Assembly (NCBI GenBank): GCA_905182855.1
Contig: CAJJDA010000008.1
Coordinates: 1 to 64,000 of the forward strand
Reading direction: 5' to 3'
Length of the DNA: 64,000 nucleotides
Source: a gamma proteobacterium HTCC2207
GTDB taxonomy: Bacteria > Pseudomonadota > Gammaproteobacteria > Pseudomonadales > Porticoccaceae
Below are positions 1 through 9,084 of this stretch, one piece after another (within the stretch, counting starts at the first letter, position 1; each line of letters opens with the position of its first letter). The position numbers and the translations under genes were made by a program. Under the pieces are notes generated by a model that was not told the origin of the DNA, did no database searches, and was given only the letters and a program-made list of their open reading frames with translations.

Positions 1-366
1 CTGACGAGCGCGGGACTGATACTGTTTACGCTAAGCTATCTGCCCCAGTCCAGTGAAGACCGCACCGCCAGATCGTTGCGCCCCGTGCTGACCTTGGCCT
101 TTGGTCTCATCCATGGCTTTGGTTTCGCTCAGGTGCTGACTGAAATCGGCCTGCCAAGCACGGCTCTGTGGCCCGCTCTGCTGGGCTTTAATCTGGGCGT
201 GGAGATCGGTCAACTGGTCATTGTTGCAGTGATTGGCTTGGTCGCTTATGGCATCAGTCGTTACATGGCGGACAGACATTCCATGCGAGTGTTCGATATG
301 GCTTCTGCCATACTTTGCGGGTGGGGGCTGTACTGGTTCGTCGCCCGAAGTTATGGCGCTATTTAG
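1..366 (+). CDS. HupE/UreJ-like membrane protein, C-terminal part
   Basis: The gene enters from before the window in frame 1 and ends at a TAG. About 121 residues are visible. They contain the motif GLIHGFGFA followed by LLGFNLGVEIGQL, characteristic of the HupE/UreJ_2 family, within hydrophobic helices. A final transmembrane stretch ends near FVARSYGAI. Members of this family are polytopic inner-membrane proteins, some linked to nickel or cobalt handling; a transport role here is only inference. It lies 53 bases upstream of the DUF3604 gene in the same direction, so the two may be co-transcribed. The N-terminus is not visible. Confidence 0.8.
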   Translation: MTSAGLILFTLSYLPQSSEDRTARSLRPVLTLAFGLIHGFGFAQVLTEIGLPSTALWPALLGFNLGVEIGQLVIVAVIGLVAYGISRYMADRHSMRVFDMASAILCGWGLYWFVARSYGAI

Positions 367-419
367 ACGAAATAGGACATACTCATTGAGACAAGAGATG
401 CAAAATGTGGAGAGGGAAC

Positions 420-2717
420 ATGTTAAATAAGATACTTATCACCGGCGTCAGTCTGAGCCTTGCGCTAGCAGTAGTGTTCACTGGCCATGCGCCAGATGTC
501 GTCTATAAGCTCATACCCGGCTACTTTAGCGACCCAAATAATGCGTGGGACGACTCGCCGCTGACATTGCGCAAAGTCACCGAGGCGCGGCTGCCAGAGC
601 GTGTAATTGATAAACGCGTTGGTCAGCAATCGGCTGCCCGAGAGGGCCTAGCCATCAAGGCTGAAAAACAGATATTGTTTGGCGACACGCATGTGCATAC
701 CACCAACTCTGCCGACGCTTTCATGTACAGCCTGCCAATGATGCATGGAGCCTCTGGCGCTTATCCACCAGCCTACGCCTGCGACTATGCCCGCTTTGTT
801 TCCCAGCTGGATTTTTATTTTCTCACCGACCATGCAGAAAGCTTTACCTATAGTCAGTGGCGCGATGGCATAGATTCCGTCCAGCAGTGTAACCGCCTAG
901 CTGGCGACCCACAGAATCCAGACATCGCCGCCTTTATTGGCTGGGAATGGACTCAGGTGGGACAGGTAGCCGAAAATCATTATGGCCATCACAATGTGTT
1001 GTTTAAAGATGATGATCCAGAGAGCCTACCAAGCCATCCTATCGCATCAGTAGGCATGGGCGTGGCAACTATTGCTGCTCGCTCATCAGAGGGCAAGCAG
1101 TCTTCTCTATTACGTTTAATTGATCCTCGTCATCGCGGTTACTACGCCGCCTATAACAACTGGGTGGAGAACATGGCTGCGACACCCGTTTGCGACACAG
1201 ATGTGCCAAGCCCAGAACTGCCCGCCAACTGCTACGAGAGTGTGGCAACGCCTGGCGAGTTATTCAGTAAATTAGACGAGTGGGGATTCGATACTATGGT
1301 TATCCCTCACGGCACTAGCTGGGGCTTTTACACCCCCCCGAACGCTAACTGGTCTCACCAGTTAAATGCCGCTAACAACGATCCAGAAAAAACGAAACTG
1401 ATTGAGGTCTATTCGGGACATGGCAATTCAGAGGCCTTTAGAGATTTCAGTGTCAGGCGCAAGGATGATGCTGGCCTGTGGTATTGCCCCGAACCCCAAG
1501 CTAATTATCTGCCCTCGTGCTGGCAGGCTGGCGAAATCATTCGTGATCGCTGCTTGGTGGCCGGTATCGACATAGCCGAGTGTGACGCTCGCGCTATTGA
1601 AGCGCGCCATAACTTTGTTCAGGTAGACACGGTTTATGCCTTTATGACGGTCCCCGGTAGTACCCCGGAAGAATGGCTCGACTCTGGCCAAGCGCGAGAT
1701 ATGTACCTGCCCGCCTTTAATTACCGACCCAAAAAATCTGTCCAATATGGGCTCGCCTTGCAAAACCACGAAGACCCCGCGAATCCACAGCGTTACCGGT
1801 GGGGTTTTATCGCCTCTACAGACACTCATTCTGCACGCGCCGGTCATGGTTTTAAGCAGCAACAACGCACTAATACTACCGACTCTACTGGGCCGCGTGA
1901 TCAATTCTGGAATGATATTTTTGCCAGTACCGCCAAGGTTACAACGACCGCACCCAAGTCTTTGCGCGCAGATCAAATTGATCCCGTTGCTGCAAAAATC
2001 TACGCTTCGGAGTTTGAGCGTACCACCTCATTTTTAAATACTGGGGGGTTGGCTGCAGTACATGCGGAAGGTCGGAGCCGGGAGGCTATTTGGGATGCCA
2101 TGAAACGCCGCGAGACCTACGGCACAAGCGGCCACCGCATGTTGCTGTGGTTTGACTTGCTGCAAGACGGGCTCGAAGTGCCTATGGGGAGCGCCGTGGC
2201 GCAGAGTAATAACCCCCGATTTCGAGCCAAAGTTGTGGGTTCGTTTAAGCAGTTGCCCGGCTGCCCCGACTATATAATCGAGACATTGCAGGCTAAGCAT
2301 CTAGACAAAATGTCATTAGGTGAATGTTACTACCCGTCTGACGAACGCTATCTAATTGAGCGCATCGAAGTCATTAAAATACGCCCACAGTCATTTACTG
2401 ATGAGAATATTGAGAAGCTTATTGAAGATAGTTGGCGCAGTTTTGATTGTGAACCTTCGCAAGATGGCTGCACAGTCGAGTTTGAAGACCCCGACTTCTC
2501 AGCACAGGGTCGCGATGCGCTGTATTACATTCGCGCCATCGAAGAGCCCATTGCCACAATTAACGGTGGCAACCTGCGAACCACCTTTGACGACAATGGT
2601 AATGCCGTTGCGACTGACCCCTGCTTTGGTGATTTTAGAACAGAGGTGCAGGATGACTGTAAAAATCCGGGCAGTCAAAGAGCCTGGTCCTCACCAATTT
2701 TTGTCGACTTTGAATAA
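420..2717 (+). CDS. Exported DUF3604 family protein
   Basis: A protein of about 765 residues. The start at 420 is preferred over the in-frame ATG at 405 because GGAGAGGG (409-416) lies just before it. The start is followed by a hydrophobic signal peptide (MLNKILITGVSLSLALAVVF), so the protein is probably periplasmic or anchored by it. Histidine/aspartate motifs are spread along the chain as in the metal-dependent DUF3604 family: FGDTHVHTT near residue 80, LTDHAES, IGWEWT, VIPHGTSW, EVYSGHGNSE and STDTHSARAGHG. This resembles a PHP-type metal centre. The substrate is unknown. The SDR gene follows after 21 bases. Confidence 0.85.
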   Translation: MLNKILITGVSLSLALAVVFTGHAPDVVYKLIPGYFSDPNNAWDDSPLTLRKVTEARLPERVIDKRVGQQSAAREGLAIKAEKQILFGDTHVHTTNSADAFMYSLPMMHGASGAYPPAYACDYARFVSQLDFYFLTDHAESFTYSQWRDGIDSVQQCNRLAGDPQNPDIAAFIGWEWTQVGQVAENHYGHHNVLFKDDDPESLPSHPIASVGMGVATIAARSSEGKQSSLLRLIDPRHRGYYAAYNNWVENMAATPVCDTDVPSPELPANCYESVATPGELFSKLDEWGFDTMVIPHGTSWGFYTPPNANWSHQLNAANNDPEKTKLIEVYSGHGNSEAFRDFSVRRKDDAGLWYCPEPQANYLPSCWQAGEIIRDRCLVAGIDIAECDARAIEARHNFVQVDTVYAFMTVPGSTPEEWLDSGQARDMYLPAFNYRPKKSVQYGLALQNHEDPANPQRYRWGFIASTDTHSARAGHGFKQQQRTNTTDSTGPRDQFWNDIFASTAKVTTTAPKSLRADQIDPVAAKIYASEFERTTSFLNTGGLAAVHAEGRSREAIWDAMKRRETYGTSGHRMLLWFDLLQDGLEVPMGSAVAQSNNPRFRAKVVGSFKQLPGCPDYIIETLQAKHLDKMSLGECYYPSDERYLIERIEVIKIRPQSFTDENIEKLIEDSWRSFDCEPSQDGCTVEFEDPDFSAQGRDALYYIRAIEEPIATINGGNLRTTFDDNGNAVATDPCFGDFRTEVQDDCKNPGSQRAWSSPIFVDFE

Positions 2718-2738
2718 TAACCATAGAGGGATAGTAAT

Positions 2739-3536
2739 ATGACAAATAAAACTGCATTAGTTACCGGAGCCTCTGATGGCATAGGCCTTGAATTTTGTAA
2801 AATTCTTGCAGGTAGAGGCTACAACATTATTTTAGTTGCACGACGAAAAAATAAGCTTAACGAAATCGCCAAAAGTTTATCGGAGCAGCATAAAAATATT
2901 GTCTGTACGGTACTGAGTAACGATCTGTCTAAACCTCAAGCGGCTCAGAAACTTTTTCAATCGACCATCAAAAATGAATTGAAAGTAGATCTGTTAATTA
3001 ATAATGCAGGGCTTTTGCAAAACGGTTTCTTTACCGAGTTAGATCTGTCGACGCAGGAGAAAATGATTACAGTGAATATCTTGGCGCTGACATCTTTAAC
3101 CCATTTATTTGCCAATGATATGGCTAACAGAGGCGGCGGCCATATTTTAAATGTGGCTTCTTTAGCAGCATGGCTGCCCATTCCTAATCAAAATGTCTAT
3201 GCCGCGACTAAGGCCTACGTACTGTCGTTTAGTCAGGCACTGCATAACGAAATGAGAGCAGCAGGAAATGGCGTTTCAGTTACGGCGCTGTGCCCAGGTT
3301 ACACCGCGACCAAAATGATGAACAATCCTGATCAGGGCGCTAAGCTGTCTGTTCCAGCCGGTATGCTGCAGTCCGCGCAAGACGTTGCAGAGCGGGGGAT
3401 TAAAGCCTGCTTAGCTGGGAAGCCCGTGGTAGTACCTGGCTTTGCCAACCGAGCCACCGCTGCCATCACCCACCTATTTCCAAAAATGATGTTGGCCAAT
3501 ACGGCGGGCAGTTACTACCGTAAGAATCTGCAATAG
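2739..3536 (+). CDS. SDR family NAD(P)-dependent oxidoreductase
   Basis: A 265-residue classical short-chain dehydrogenase. The Rossmann glycine motif TGASDGIG is at residues 9-16, the structural NNAG motif near residue 88, the catalytic serine in NVASLAAW and the catalytic pair in YAATK near residue 155. The segment after the active site (LCPGYTATKM) is typical of the family, close to DltE/YqjQ-type oxidoreductases that act on lipids, ketones or sugars. An AGAGGGA ribosome-binding site precedes the ATG. It sits between the DUF3604 gene and an epimerase on the same strand, so the three may form one operon. Its substrate cannot be told from sequence. Confidence 0.88.
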   Translation: MTNKTALVTGASDGIGLEFCKILAGRGYNIILVARRKNKLNEIAKSLSEQHKNIVCTVLSNDLSKPQAAQKLFQSTIKNELKVDLLINNAGLLQNGFFTELDLSTQEKMITVNILALTSLTHLFANDMANRGGGHILNVASLAAWLPIPNQNVYAATKAYVLSFSQALHNEMRAAGNGVSVTALCPGYTATKMMNNPDQGAKLSVPAGMLQSAQDVAERGIKACLAGKPVVVPGFANRATAAITHLFPKMMLANTAGSYYRKNLQ

Positions 3537-3580
3537 CTAACACCGAGCAGACAATTTAAACACTATAAAAAGAGGTTATT

Positions 3581-4558
3581 ATGGTCCAGAAGAAACCCAA
3601 AAAGGTACTAATCACGGGTGCCAACGGCTTTATTGGAAACCGATTAATGCAGCATTATAAGGACCAGTCGATACCGGTGGTGGGTGTCGATTTGACAGGC
3701 AACGGCGAGGACATTTTTGAAGGCGACATCGGCCAACCCGAAACTATGAGCCAGTTGCTGCAAGACTGCGATGTGATTGTCCATACGGCGGCGCTGGTCT
3801 CCAACGCCATCGCTGATCGCGAGATGTGGCGTGTCAATGTGCTGTCAACAGGCAACCTCATCGCCGCTGCGGAAAAATATAAGGTACGGCGCTTTGTGCA
3901 TATATCCTCTATCGTTGCCTATGGTAATTCGGCCAAAGGTGAACTGGATGAGGAGCAGCCTGTTCACGCAGATGGTGGAAGTTATGTGCTCACTAAACTC
4001 GCTTCTGAGCACACGGTGTTAGCTGCGGTCAGCAAAAGCAAGATGGAACTGGTCATTATTCGTCCAGGTGATGTCTATGGACCAGGGAGCCGACCCTGGA
4101 TGACTCTACCAATAGAGGCTATTAAAAAGAGGCAGTTTATGCTGCCAGCCAAGGGACAGGGATTTTTCAGACCAATCTATATTGATGATTTAATTCGCGG
4201 AATTGCTCTCGCGGTGTCGACAAAGGAGGCTAGCGGCGAGATATTTAACCTATCATGCTCAGGCTACATAACGACGCAAGCATTCTTTAGTCATCACTAC
4301 CAGTGGTTGAATAAACGCGGGCCCTTGACCGTACCAACCTGGTTTGCCCTGATAGCGGCCCGAGCAGCCAGTAAAATCGCTAATCTTTTTGGCACGGTCA
4401 ATGAGGCTTCAGAAGCCACTGTCGTGCAACTCAGCACTCAGAGCTGGTTCAGCATTGCCAAAGCTGAACGCATTTTAGGATGGGCGCCAACGACGCCATT
4501 TGATGAGGGCATGGCGCGGTCGAAAGAGTGGTCACGGCAGCAGGGGTTAATTAAATAA
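3581..4558 (+). CDS. NAD-dependent epimerase/dehydratase family protein
   Basis: A 325-residue extended SDR. The NAD-binding TGANGFIG motif is at residues 14-21, an acidic residue ends the second strand (VGVDLTG), and the catalytic YxxxK is seen as YVLTK near residue 137, with HISSIVAYG before it. The GDVYGPGSRPW segment is typical of 3-beta-HSD-like or sugar-nucleotide epimerases. AAAGAGG lies before the ATG. It follows the SDR by 44 bases and is 44 bases from the convergent AraC-type regulator. It may be a lipid-alcohol or sterol-like dehydrogenase rather than a sugar epimerase; sequence alone does not decide. Confidence 0.85.
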   Translation: MVQKKPKKVLITGANGFIGNRLMQHYKDQSIPVVGVDLTGNGEDIFEGDIGQPETMSQLLQDCDVIVHTAALVSNAIADREMWRVNVLSTGNLIAAAEKYKVRRFVHISSIVAYGNSAKGELDEEQPVHADGGSYVLTKLASEHTVLAAVSKSKMELVIIRPGDVYGPGSRPWMTLPIEAIKKRQFMLPAKGQGFFRPIYIDDLIRGIALAVSTKEASGEIFNLSCSGYITTQAFFSHHYQWLNKRGPLTVPTWFALIAARAASKIANLFGTVNEASEATVVQLSTQSWFSIAKAERILGWAPTTPFDEGMARSKEWSRQQGLIK

Positions 4559-4602
4559 AGCGGTGACTGCAATAGCCAACCGACCGGTTAAAAAGACACC
4601 TG

Positions 4603-5625
4603 CTAAGAAGAGGCACGGTAAGAGCCGGCGGTAGTTCCCGTCCACTGCTTAAAGCTACGATAAAAAGATCGCGCCTCTGTATAGCCTAGTTCGTAGGCAA
4701 TATTGTCTAGACTGAGATCTGTGTTTTTCAAAAAGTATAGGGCCAGCTCCAGACGCAGTTCATTCAATACATCTTTGTAATGAGTGCCCTCTTCGCCCAA
4801 TTTACGCTGTAAGGTGCGGCTACTGATGGCCAGCTTCTCGGCAATAAATGCGCTAGACGGCGGCCGATCCTTGAGCATCAGGCGCAGTAGATTCTTGACC
4901 TGATCGGTGATGCGCTGATGCTGATTAATCTCTGATAGTAATCTCGTAGCATGTTCTAGTAACATCGCTAGCAATTTTTCATTAGCCTGCGGCAGTGGCA
5001 GATCGAGTTTGTCTTCACTGATACGAATACCACTGCTGGTCTGATCAAATAGTACATCGCAGCCAAAAATCTCCTGATAATCTGCCAGTAATTTTGGGTC
5101 TGCGGGGGCAGAATGCTTAAACCAGATGCCATCGTGTGGTGTGAAATTTAAATAGTTTTTCGCATAGATCACCCAGGAACCAATAACATGCTCTACCTCA
5201 TGTCTAGCCACGAGAGGATCGGCAAATTTGCATTCCCATCGTTGCAGTGCAAAGCCATCTGCCACCTCGACAGAGGTCACCCCCATATCGCCGACAATTT
5301 TTTCAAAAATAGGGATTTTGGCCTGAATCGCTCGCAGCGTAGAGCAGTTCATGGAGATGTAGCCGAGCACGCTGTATGACGAGGGCTCAATAAATTTGGC
5401 GGAATGCAAACCAAAACAGGGGTCGCCGCTGGCTTCGATCAGGAGCTGCAGCAAATGCTCCATTGAGGTTGTTGGAATCTGCTGACAGTTGTCTTTCAAA
5501 ACCTCTGAGTCTATGCCCGCACGCGCGATCAGTGGCACGCAGTCGATGCCGCAGGCCTCAGCCGACTTTAGGTACGTTAGGACCGCGGGCACGGAGGCCA
5601 AGTTTTTATGGCTAATTTCAATCAT
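4603..5625 (-). CDS. AraC family transcriptional regulator (OruR/ArgR-like)
   Basis: A 340-residue regulator. The N-terminal two-thirds matches the arabinose-binding-like domain of OruR-type regulators (LIARAGID near residue 38, then ASGDPCFGLH). The C-terminal 100 residues are an AraC double helix-turn-helix, with LAISSRTLQRKLGEEG and IAYELGYTEARSFYRSFKQW as the two recognition-helix regions. It is divergent from the FAD oxidase/GlpD-like/kinase set across 205 bases (5626-5830). That is the usual arrangement for a local activator controlling a neighbouring catabolic operon. The ligand is unknown. Confidence 0.9.
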   Translation of the reverse strand: MIEISHKNLASVPAVLTYLKSAEACGIDCVPLIARAGIDSEVLKDNCQQIPTTSMEHLLQLLIEASGDPCFGLHSAKFIEPSSYSVLGYISMNCSTLRAIQAKIPIFEKIVGDMGVTSVEVADGFALQRWECKFADPLVARHEVEHVIGSWVIYAKNYLNFTPHDGIWFKHSAPADPKLLADYQEIFGCDVLFDQTSSGIRISEDKLDLPLPQANEKLLAMLLEHATRLLSEINQHQRITDQVKNLLRLMLKDRPPSSAFIAEKLAISSRTLQRKLGEEGTHYKDVLNELRLELALYFLKNTDLSLDNIAYELGYTEARSFYRSFKQWTGTTAGSYRASS

Positions 5626-5830
5626 AATGGCCTAGGTAATCCAGTTGCTGGCTGAAATAGTGACATGCCTGTCGTGCTGCGACAGTGATCATTTACACAC
5701 TCCCTTTATTATAGGGATTAATGACGATAGTATAACTCAAACAGACTGCCTGATTGACTTGATGGTAGCGACTGCAGGGCAGGTTTTCTATGCCTTCAAT
5801 TAACTTTAATCTTTTTGTACGGTGATAGAT

Positions 5831-7444
5831 ATGCGGCTCTGGAATGGCTGGGGAAATGAAAATAGCGAGCTGTCAATGGCACTCAATAGTGGCTTGAAAA
5901 TGCTTCTTGGAGCGCTCGTGGGGCCTTCCATCTCGTTACCTGAGGCTAGCTTGAAGGCAGTAATAGCCACAGTCCCGGCCTCTCGCCTCGATAGTCATCC
6001 GCTGATCAGTGTCGATGCTGAAACCCGGGTACGCCATGCTCGGGGCCAGAGCCTGCCAGATTGGCTCGCCATGCACAGCGGCGATATTGGCACCTTCCCC
6101 GACGGTGTTTCCATGCCCGAATCGAGTCAAGAGGTGCGGGAATTGCTAAAGCATGCCGCCGACAACAATATTGAAGTGATTCCCTATGGCGGAGGCACCT
6201 CCGTGGTCGGACACATTAATCCGGATGCCAGCCAGCGCCCGGTGCTGACAATTGATATGGGCAAGATGAATAAGCTCATCAAACTGGACCGCGACAGTCA
6301 GCTTGCGACCTTTGGGGCCGGCACTCAGGGGCCAGAGATTGAAGCTCAACTCAAAGCTGAAGGATTTACCCTAGGTCACTACCCGCAGTCATGGGAGCTC
6401 TCAACCGTGGGTGGCTGGGTAGCCAGTCGGTCCAGCGGACAACAGTCCTTACACTACGGTCGTATAGAAGCCCTATTTGCCGGTGGCAGTATGGAAACTT
6501 TGGCGGGAACGCTAGAGATCCCCACCATTCCCGCCTCATCTGCCGGCCCAGATATACGTGAGATCGTACTCGGCTCTGAGGGTCGAATGGGCATCATTAC
6601 CGAGGTAGTCGTGCGAGTCACTGCCCTACCTGAATCCGAAGCCTTTAAGGTGGTTTTCTTTCCATCATGGGACTCAGGCTTGCGTGTTGCCAAAGCCCTT
6701 GTTCAGCAGCGTGTGCCGCTTTCAATGGTGCGTCTAAGCAACCCTATGGAGACCACGAGTCTTCTGTATATGGGTGCCGGTGAGGACAGTAGTGGCGTGG
6801 CAACATTGGAAGCCTCACTTGCCGAACGGGGCATCGGGGCCGGCAAGGTAATGATGACGATTGGTGTCACAGGCAGTCATGCCAGTTGCGCTTTCGCCAC
6901 TGACAGCGCTCTGGCTATCTGCGATGCCCATGGCGGCGTCCCTGACCAATTAGGTCTCGGAGATAACTGGGCCCATGGCCGTTTTCGTGCGCCTTATTTA
7001 CGTGATCCTCTCGGCAGAGCGGGTTATGCCGTGGATACCATGGAAACCGCACTCGATTGGTCTAAGGTGACTCAAGCTGTCGAAGATATAGAAAAAGCTA
7101 TTCGCACAGGGCTCAGTGACGAGGGCGAGCAGGTGCATGCCTACACTCATCTTTCCCATGTCTACGGCCAGGGTTCAAGTATTTACACCACCTATGTTTT
7201 CCGCTTTGGCGACAGTTACGACCAAGCTCTGCACCGCTGGCGTACACTTAAGTCTGCAGGAGCAAAGCAAATCGTCGCCAGTGGAGGCACTATCAGCCAC
7301 CAACATGGCGTTGGCAAAGATCATCGCAACTATCTACCCGCTGAAAAAGGCCCTCTAGGCATCGCTGCGATTGCCAGTCTCTGCGAGCTCTTTGATCCGG
7401 AAGGGCAAATGAATCCTGGCAAACTGTTACCCGATAATGACTGA
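5831..7444 (+). CDS. FAD-binding oxidase of the alkyl-DHAP synthase (AGPS) family
   Basis: About 537 residues. ATG at 5831 is chosen over the upstream GTG at 5822 because MRLWNGWG is a common start in this family. The FAD-binding PCMH-type domain shows YGGGTSVVGH and the long STVGGWVASRSSGQQSLHYG stretch, closely like alkylglycerone-phosphate synthase. The C-terminal cap has IYTTYVFRF, carrying a tyrosine at the position used by AGPS, then SHQHGVGK and a final LFDPEGQMNPGKLL. Bacterial relatives are mostly uncharacterised and not shown to make ether lipids. It overlaps the GlpD-like gene by 8 bases, so translation is probably coupled. Confidence 0.88.
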   Translation: MRLWNGWGNENSELSMALNSGLKMLLGALVGPSISLPEASLKAVIATVPASRLDSHPLISVDAETRVRHARGQSLPDWLAMHSGDIGTFPDGVSMPESSQEVRELLKHAADNNIEVIPYGGGTSVVGHINPDASQRPVLTIDMGKMNKLIKLDRDSQLATFGAGTQGPEIEAQLKAEGFTLGHYPQSWELSTVGGWVASRSSGQQSLHYGRIEALFAGGSMETLAGTLEIPTIPASSAGPDIREIVLGSEGRMGIITEVVVRVTALPESEAFKVVFFPSWDSGLRVAKALVQQRVPLSMVRLSNPMETTSLLYMGAGEDSSGVATLEASLAERGIGAGKVMMTIGVTGSHASCAFATDSALAICDAHGGVPDQLGLGDNWAHGRFRAPYLRDPLGRAGYAVDTMETALDWSKVTQAVEDIEKAIRTGLSDEGEQVHAYTHLSHVYGQGSSIYTTYVFRFGDSYDQALHRWRTLKSAGAKQIVASGGTISHQHGVGKDHRNYLPAEKGPLGIAAIASLCELFDPEGQMNPGKLLPDND

Positions 7445-9047
7445 GCGCCCAACTGAACAGTCGTTTACCTCCCGTGATGCACTGCTCACGGAGATGCGCA
7501 ATGGAGAGTCTCTCGACTGGGATATTATCGTTGTCGGTGGCGGTATCACTGGTGCCGGTGTGCTACGTGAGGCGGTCCGTCGCGGTTATCGCGTTCTGCT
7601 TGTCGAACAACAGGATTTTTCTTGGGGCACGTCCAGCCGATCGTCAAAAATGGTCCATGGTGGACTGCGCTATCTAGCCTCTGGTGACCTGCAGCTGACT
7701 AAGCATTCGCTACTCGAGCGCGAGCGTTTGCTAAACGAAGCACCCGGATTAGTCGATCGTATCGCCTTTTACTTTACTCTCGGCAAAGGGCTGTTTCCTG
7801 GCCGCTGGGCACTGAGTATTATTCTCAGCCTGTATGATCTTCTGGCGGGCATTCGTGATCATCGCTACTGCAAAAATAGCGCTCTAGCACAACGCTTTCC
7901 GGGTATTAATCTCAGTAATCTTAAAGGTGCCTGTAGCTATACAGATGCCATGGTAGATGATTCCCGATTGGTATTACGGGTGTTGCATGAAAGTATTGCG
8001 GCCGGCGGTAGCGCGCTAAATTATGTCAAGGTAGACAGTCTCCTGATTGAACAGGATACCGTGGTCGGCGCGCGTATCAAAGCCGAAGAGCTCCACGAGA
8101 CTATCGAGCTGCGCGCCCCTGTGGTGATAAGCGCCACTGGTGCCTGGGCAGATCGCCTGCGCAATCAACTCAACCCAGAAATGCGCGTGCGACCACTACG
8201 CGGCAGTCATATTATTATCCCCAGGCAGCACTGCCCAGTGACCGACGTGCTAACCGCATTGCATCCCGACGATAAGCGTGGCGTCTACATATATCCTTGG
8301 GAAGGCACCACTGTCCTCGGTACCACCGATCTAGACCATACAGAGGATCTGGACACTGAAGCCTGCATTACGGAGGGGGAAACCCAGTATCTTCTTAAAG
8401 CCTTTAACACCCTATTCCCAAATAACCCCCTGCAACAATCAGATGTTATCTCTACCTGGGCTGGCGTACGTCCTGTTATTGCCTCAGAGAATTCTAAGGA
8501 TCCATCAAAGGAGCGACGCAATCATGCGGTCTGGTCAGACGCGGGTTTGATTACTGTGAGTGGCGGCAAGCTGACTACCTTTCGGTTAATTGCTTTAGAC
8601 GCCCTAGCGGTTGCCCAACCGCTGCTGCCCGAAGCTCAGCCTTTTACCCATGACCGTGTTTTTGCCACACCCACTACTGATGCCAAAACGTTAGTGCCCA
8701 ATAATCCGGCTTGGGGTCAACGACTGCTGGGCCGCTACGGAGACATGGCCCGCACCATGCTGGCCACCGGCGGCAATCAAGAGCACTCGTTAATCGGCGA
8801 CACTGAATTTTGTCTGGCGGAATGTCGGTGGGCCGCACGACACGAATCAGTCCAACACCTGGATGATCTGCTGTTGCGACGCACGAGACTAGGTATGTGT
8901 TTAGTCAATGGTGGCGAGGCTATCTTCCCTGAGATCAAAGCCATTTGCTGCGCCGAGTTGGGCTGGACTGATACCCTCTGGGACGCAGAATTGGCCCGCT
9001 ACAAAACTATTTGGAAGCAGTTTTATTTTTTTGGAATCAACCCTTAA
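7437..9047 (+). CDS. Glycerol-3-phosphate dehydrogenase/oxidase family protein (GlpD-like)
   Basis: A 536-residue FAD protein. The dinucleotide-binding motif VVGGGITGAGVLREAVRRG is at residues 31-49. It is followed by TSSRSSKMVHGGLRYL, the signature of the GlpA/GlpD family, and further on by RPLRGSHIIIP, VYIYPWEG, LGTTDLDH and TVSGGKLTTFR. The C-terminal domain is of the DAO_C type. The enzyme would pass electrons from a glycerol-3-phosphate-like substrate to quinone at the inner membrane. Its position between an AGPS-like oxidase and a kinase suggests a modified substrate rather than plain G3P. It may be a paralogue of a housekeeping glpD located elsewhere. Confidence 0.88.
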   Translation: MTERPTEQSFTSRDALLTEMRNGESLDWDIIVVGGGITGAGVLREAVRRGYRVLLVEQQDFSWGTSSRSSKMVHGGLRYLASGDLQLTKHSLLERERLLNEAPGLVDRIAFYFTLGKGLFPGRWALSIILSLYDLLAGIRDHRYCKNSALAQRFPGINLSNLKGACSYTDAMVDDSRLVLRVLHESIAAGGSALNYVKVDSLLIEQDTVVGARIKAEELHETIELRAPVVISATGAWADRLRNQLNPEMRVRPLRGSHIIIPRQHCPVTDVLTALHPDDKRGVYIYPWEGTTVLGTTDLDHTEDLDTEACITEGETQYLLKAFNTLFPNNPLQQSDVISTWAGVRPVIASENSKDPSKERRNHAVWSDAGLITVSGGKLTTFRLIALDALAVAQPLLPEAQPFTHDRVFATPTTDAKTLVPNNPAWGQRLLGRYGDMARTMLATGGNQEHSLIGDTEFCLAECRWAARHESVQHLDDLLLRRTRLGMCLVNGGEAIFPEIKAICCAELGWTDTLWDAELARYKTIWKQFYFFGINP

Positions 9048-9084
9048 GTCCGACTAATAACCGAACTTTTTAAAGGTGGCAGTC

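Noticed and set aside
1428-1976. Long open reading frames antisense to DUF3604 and to other genes
   Set aside because: They have no ribosome sites or recognisable domains and mirror the codon pattern of the gene on the other strand.
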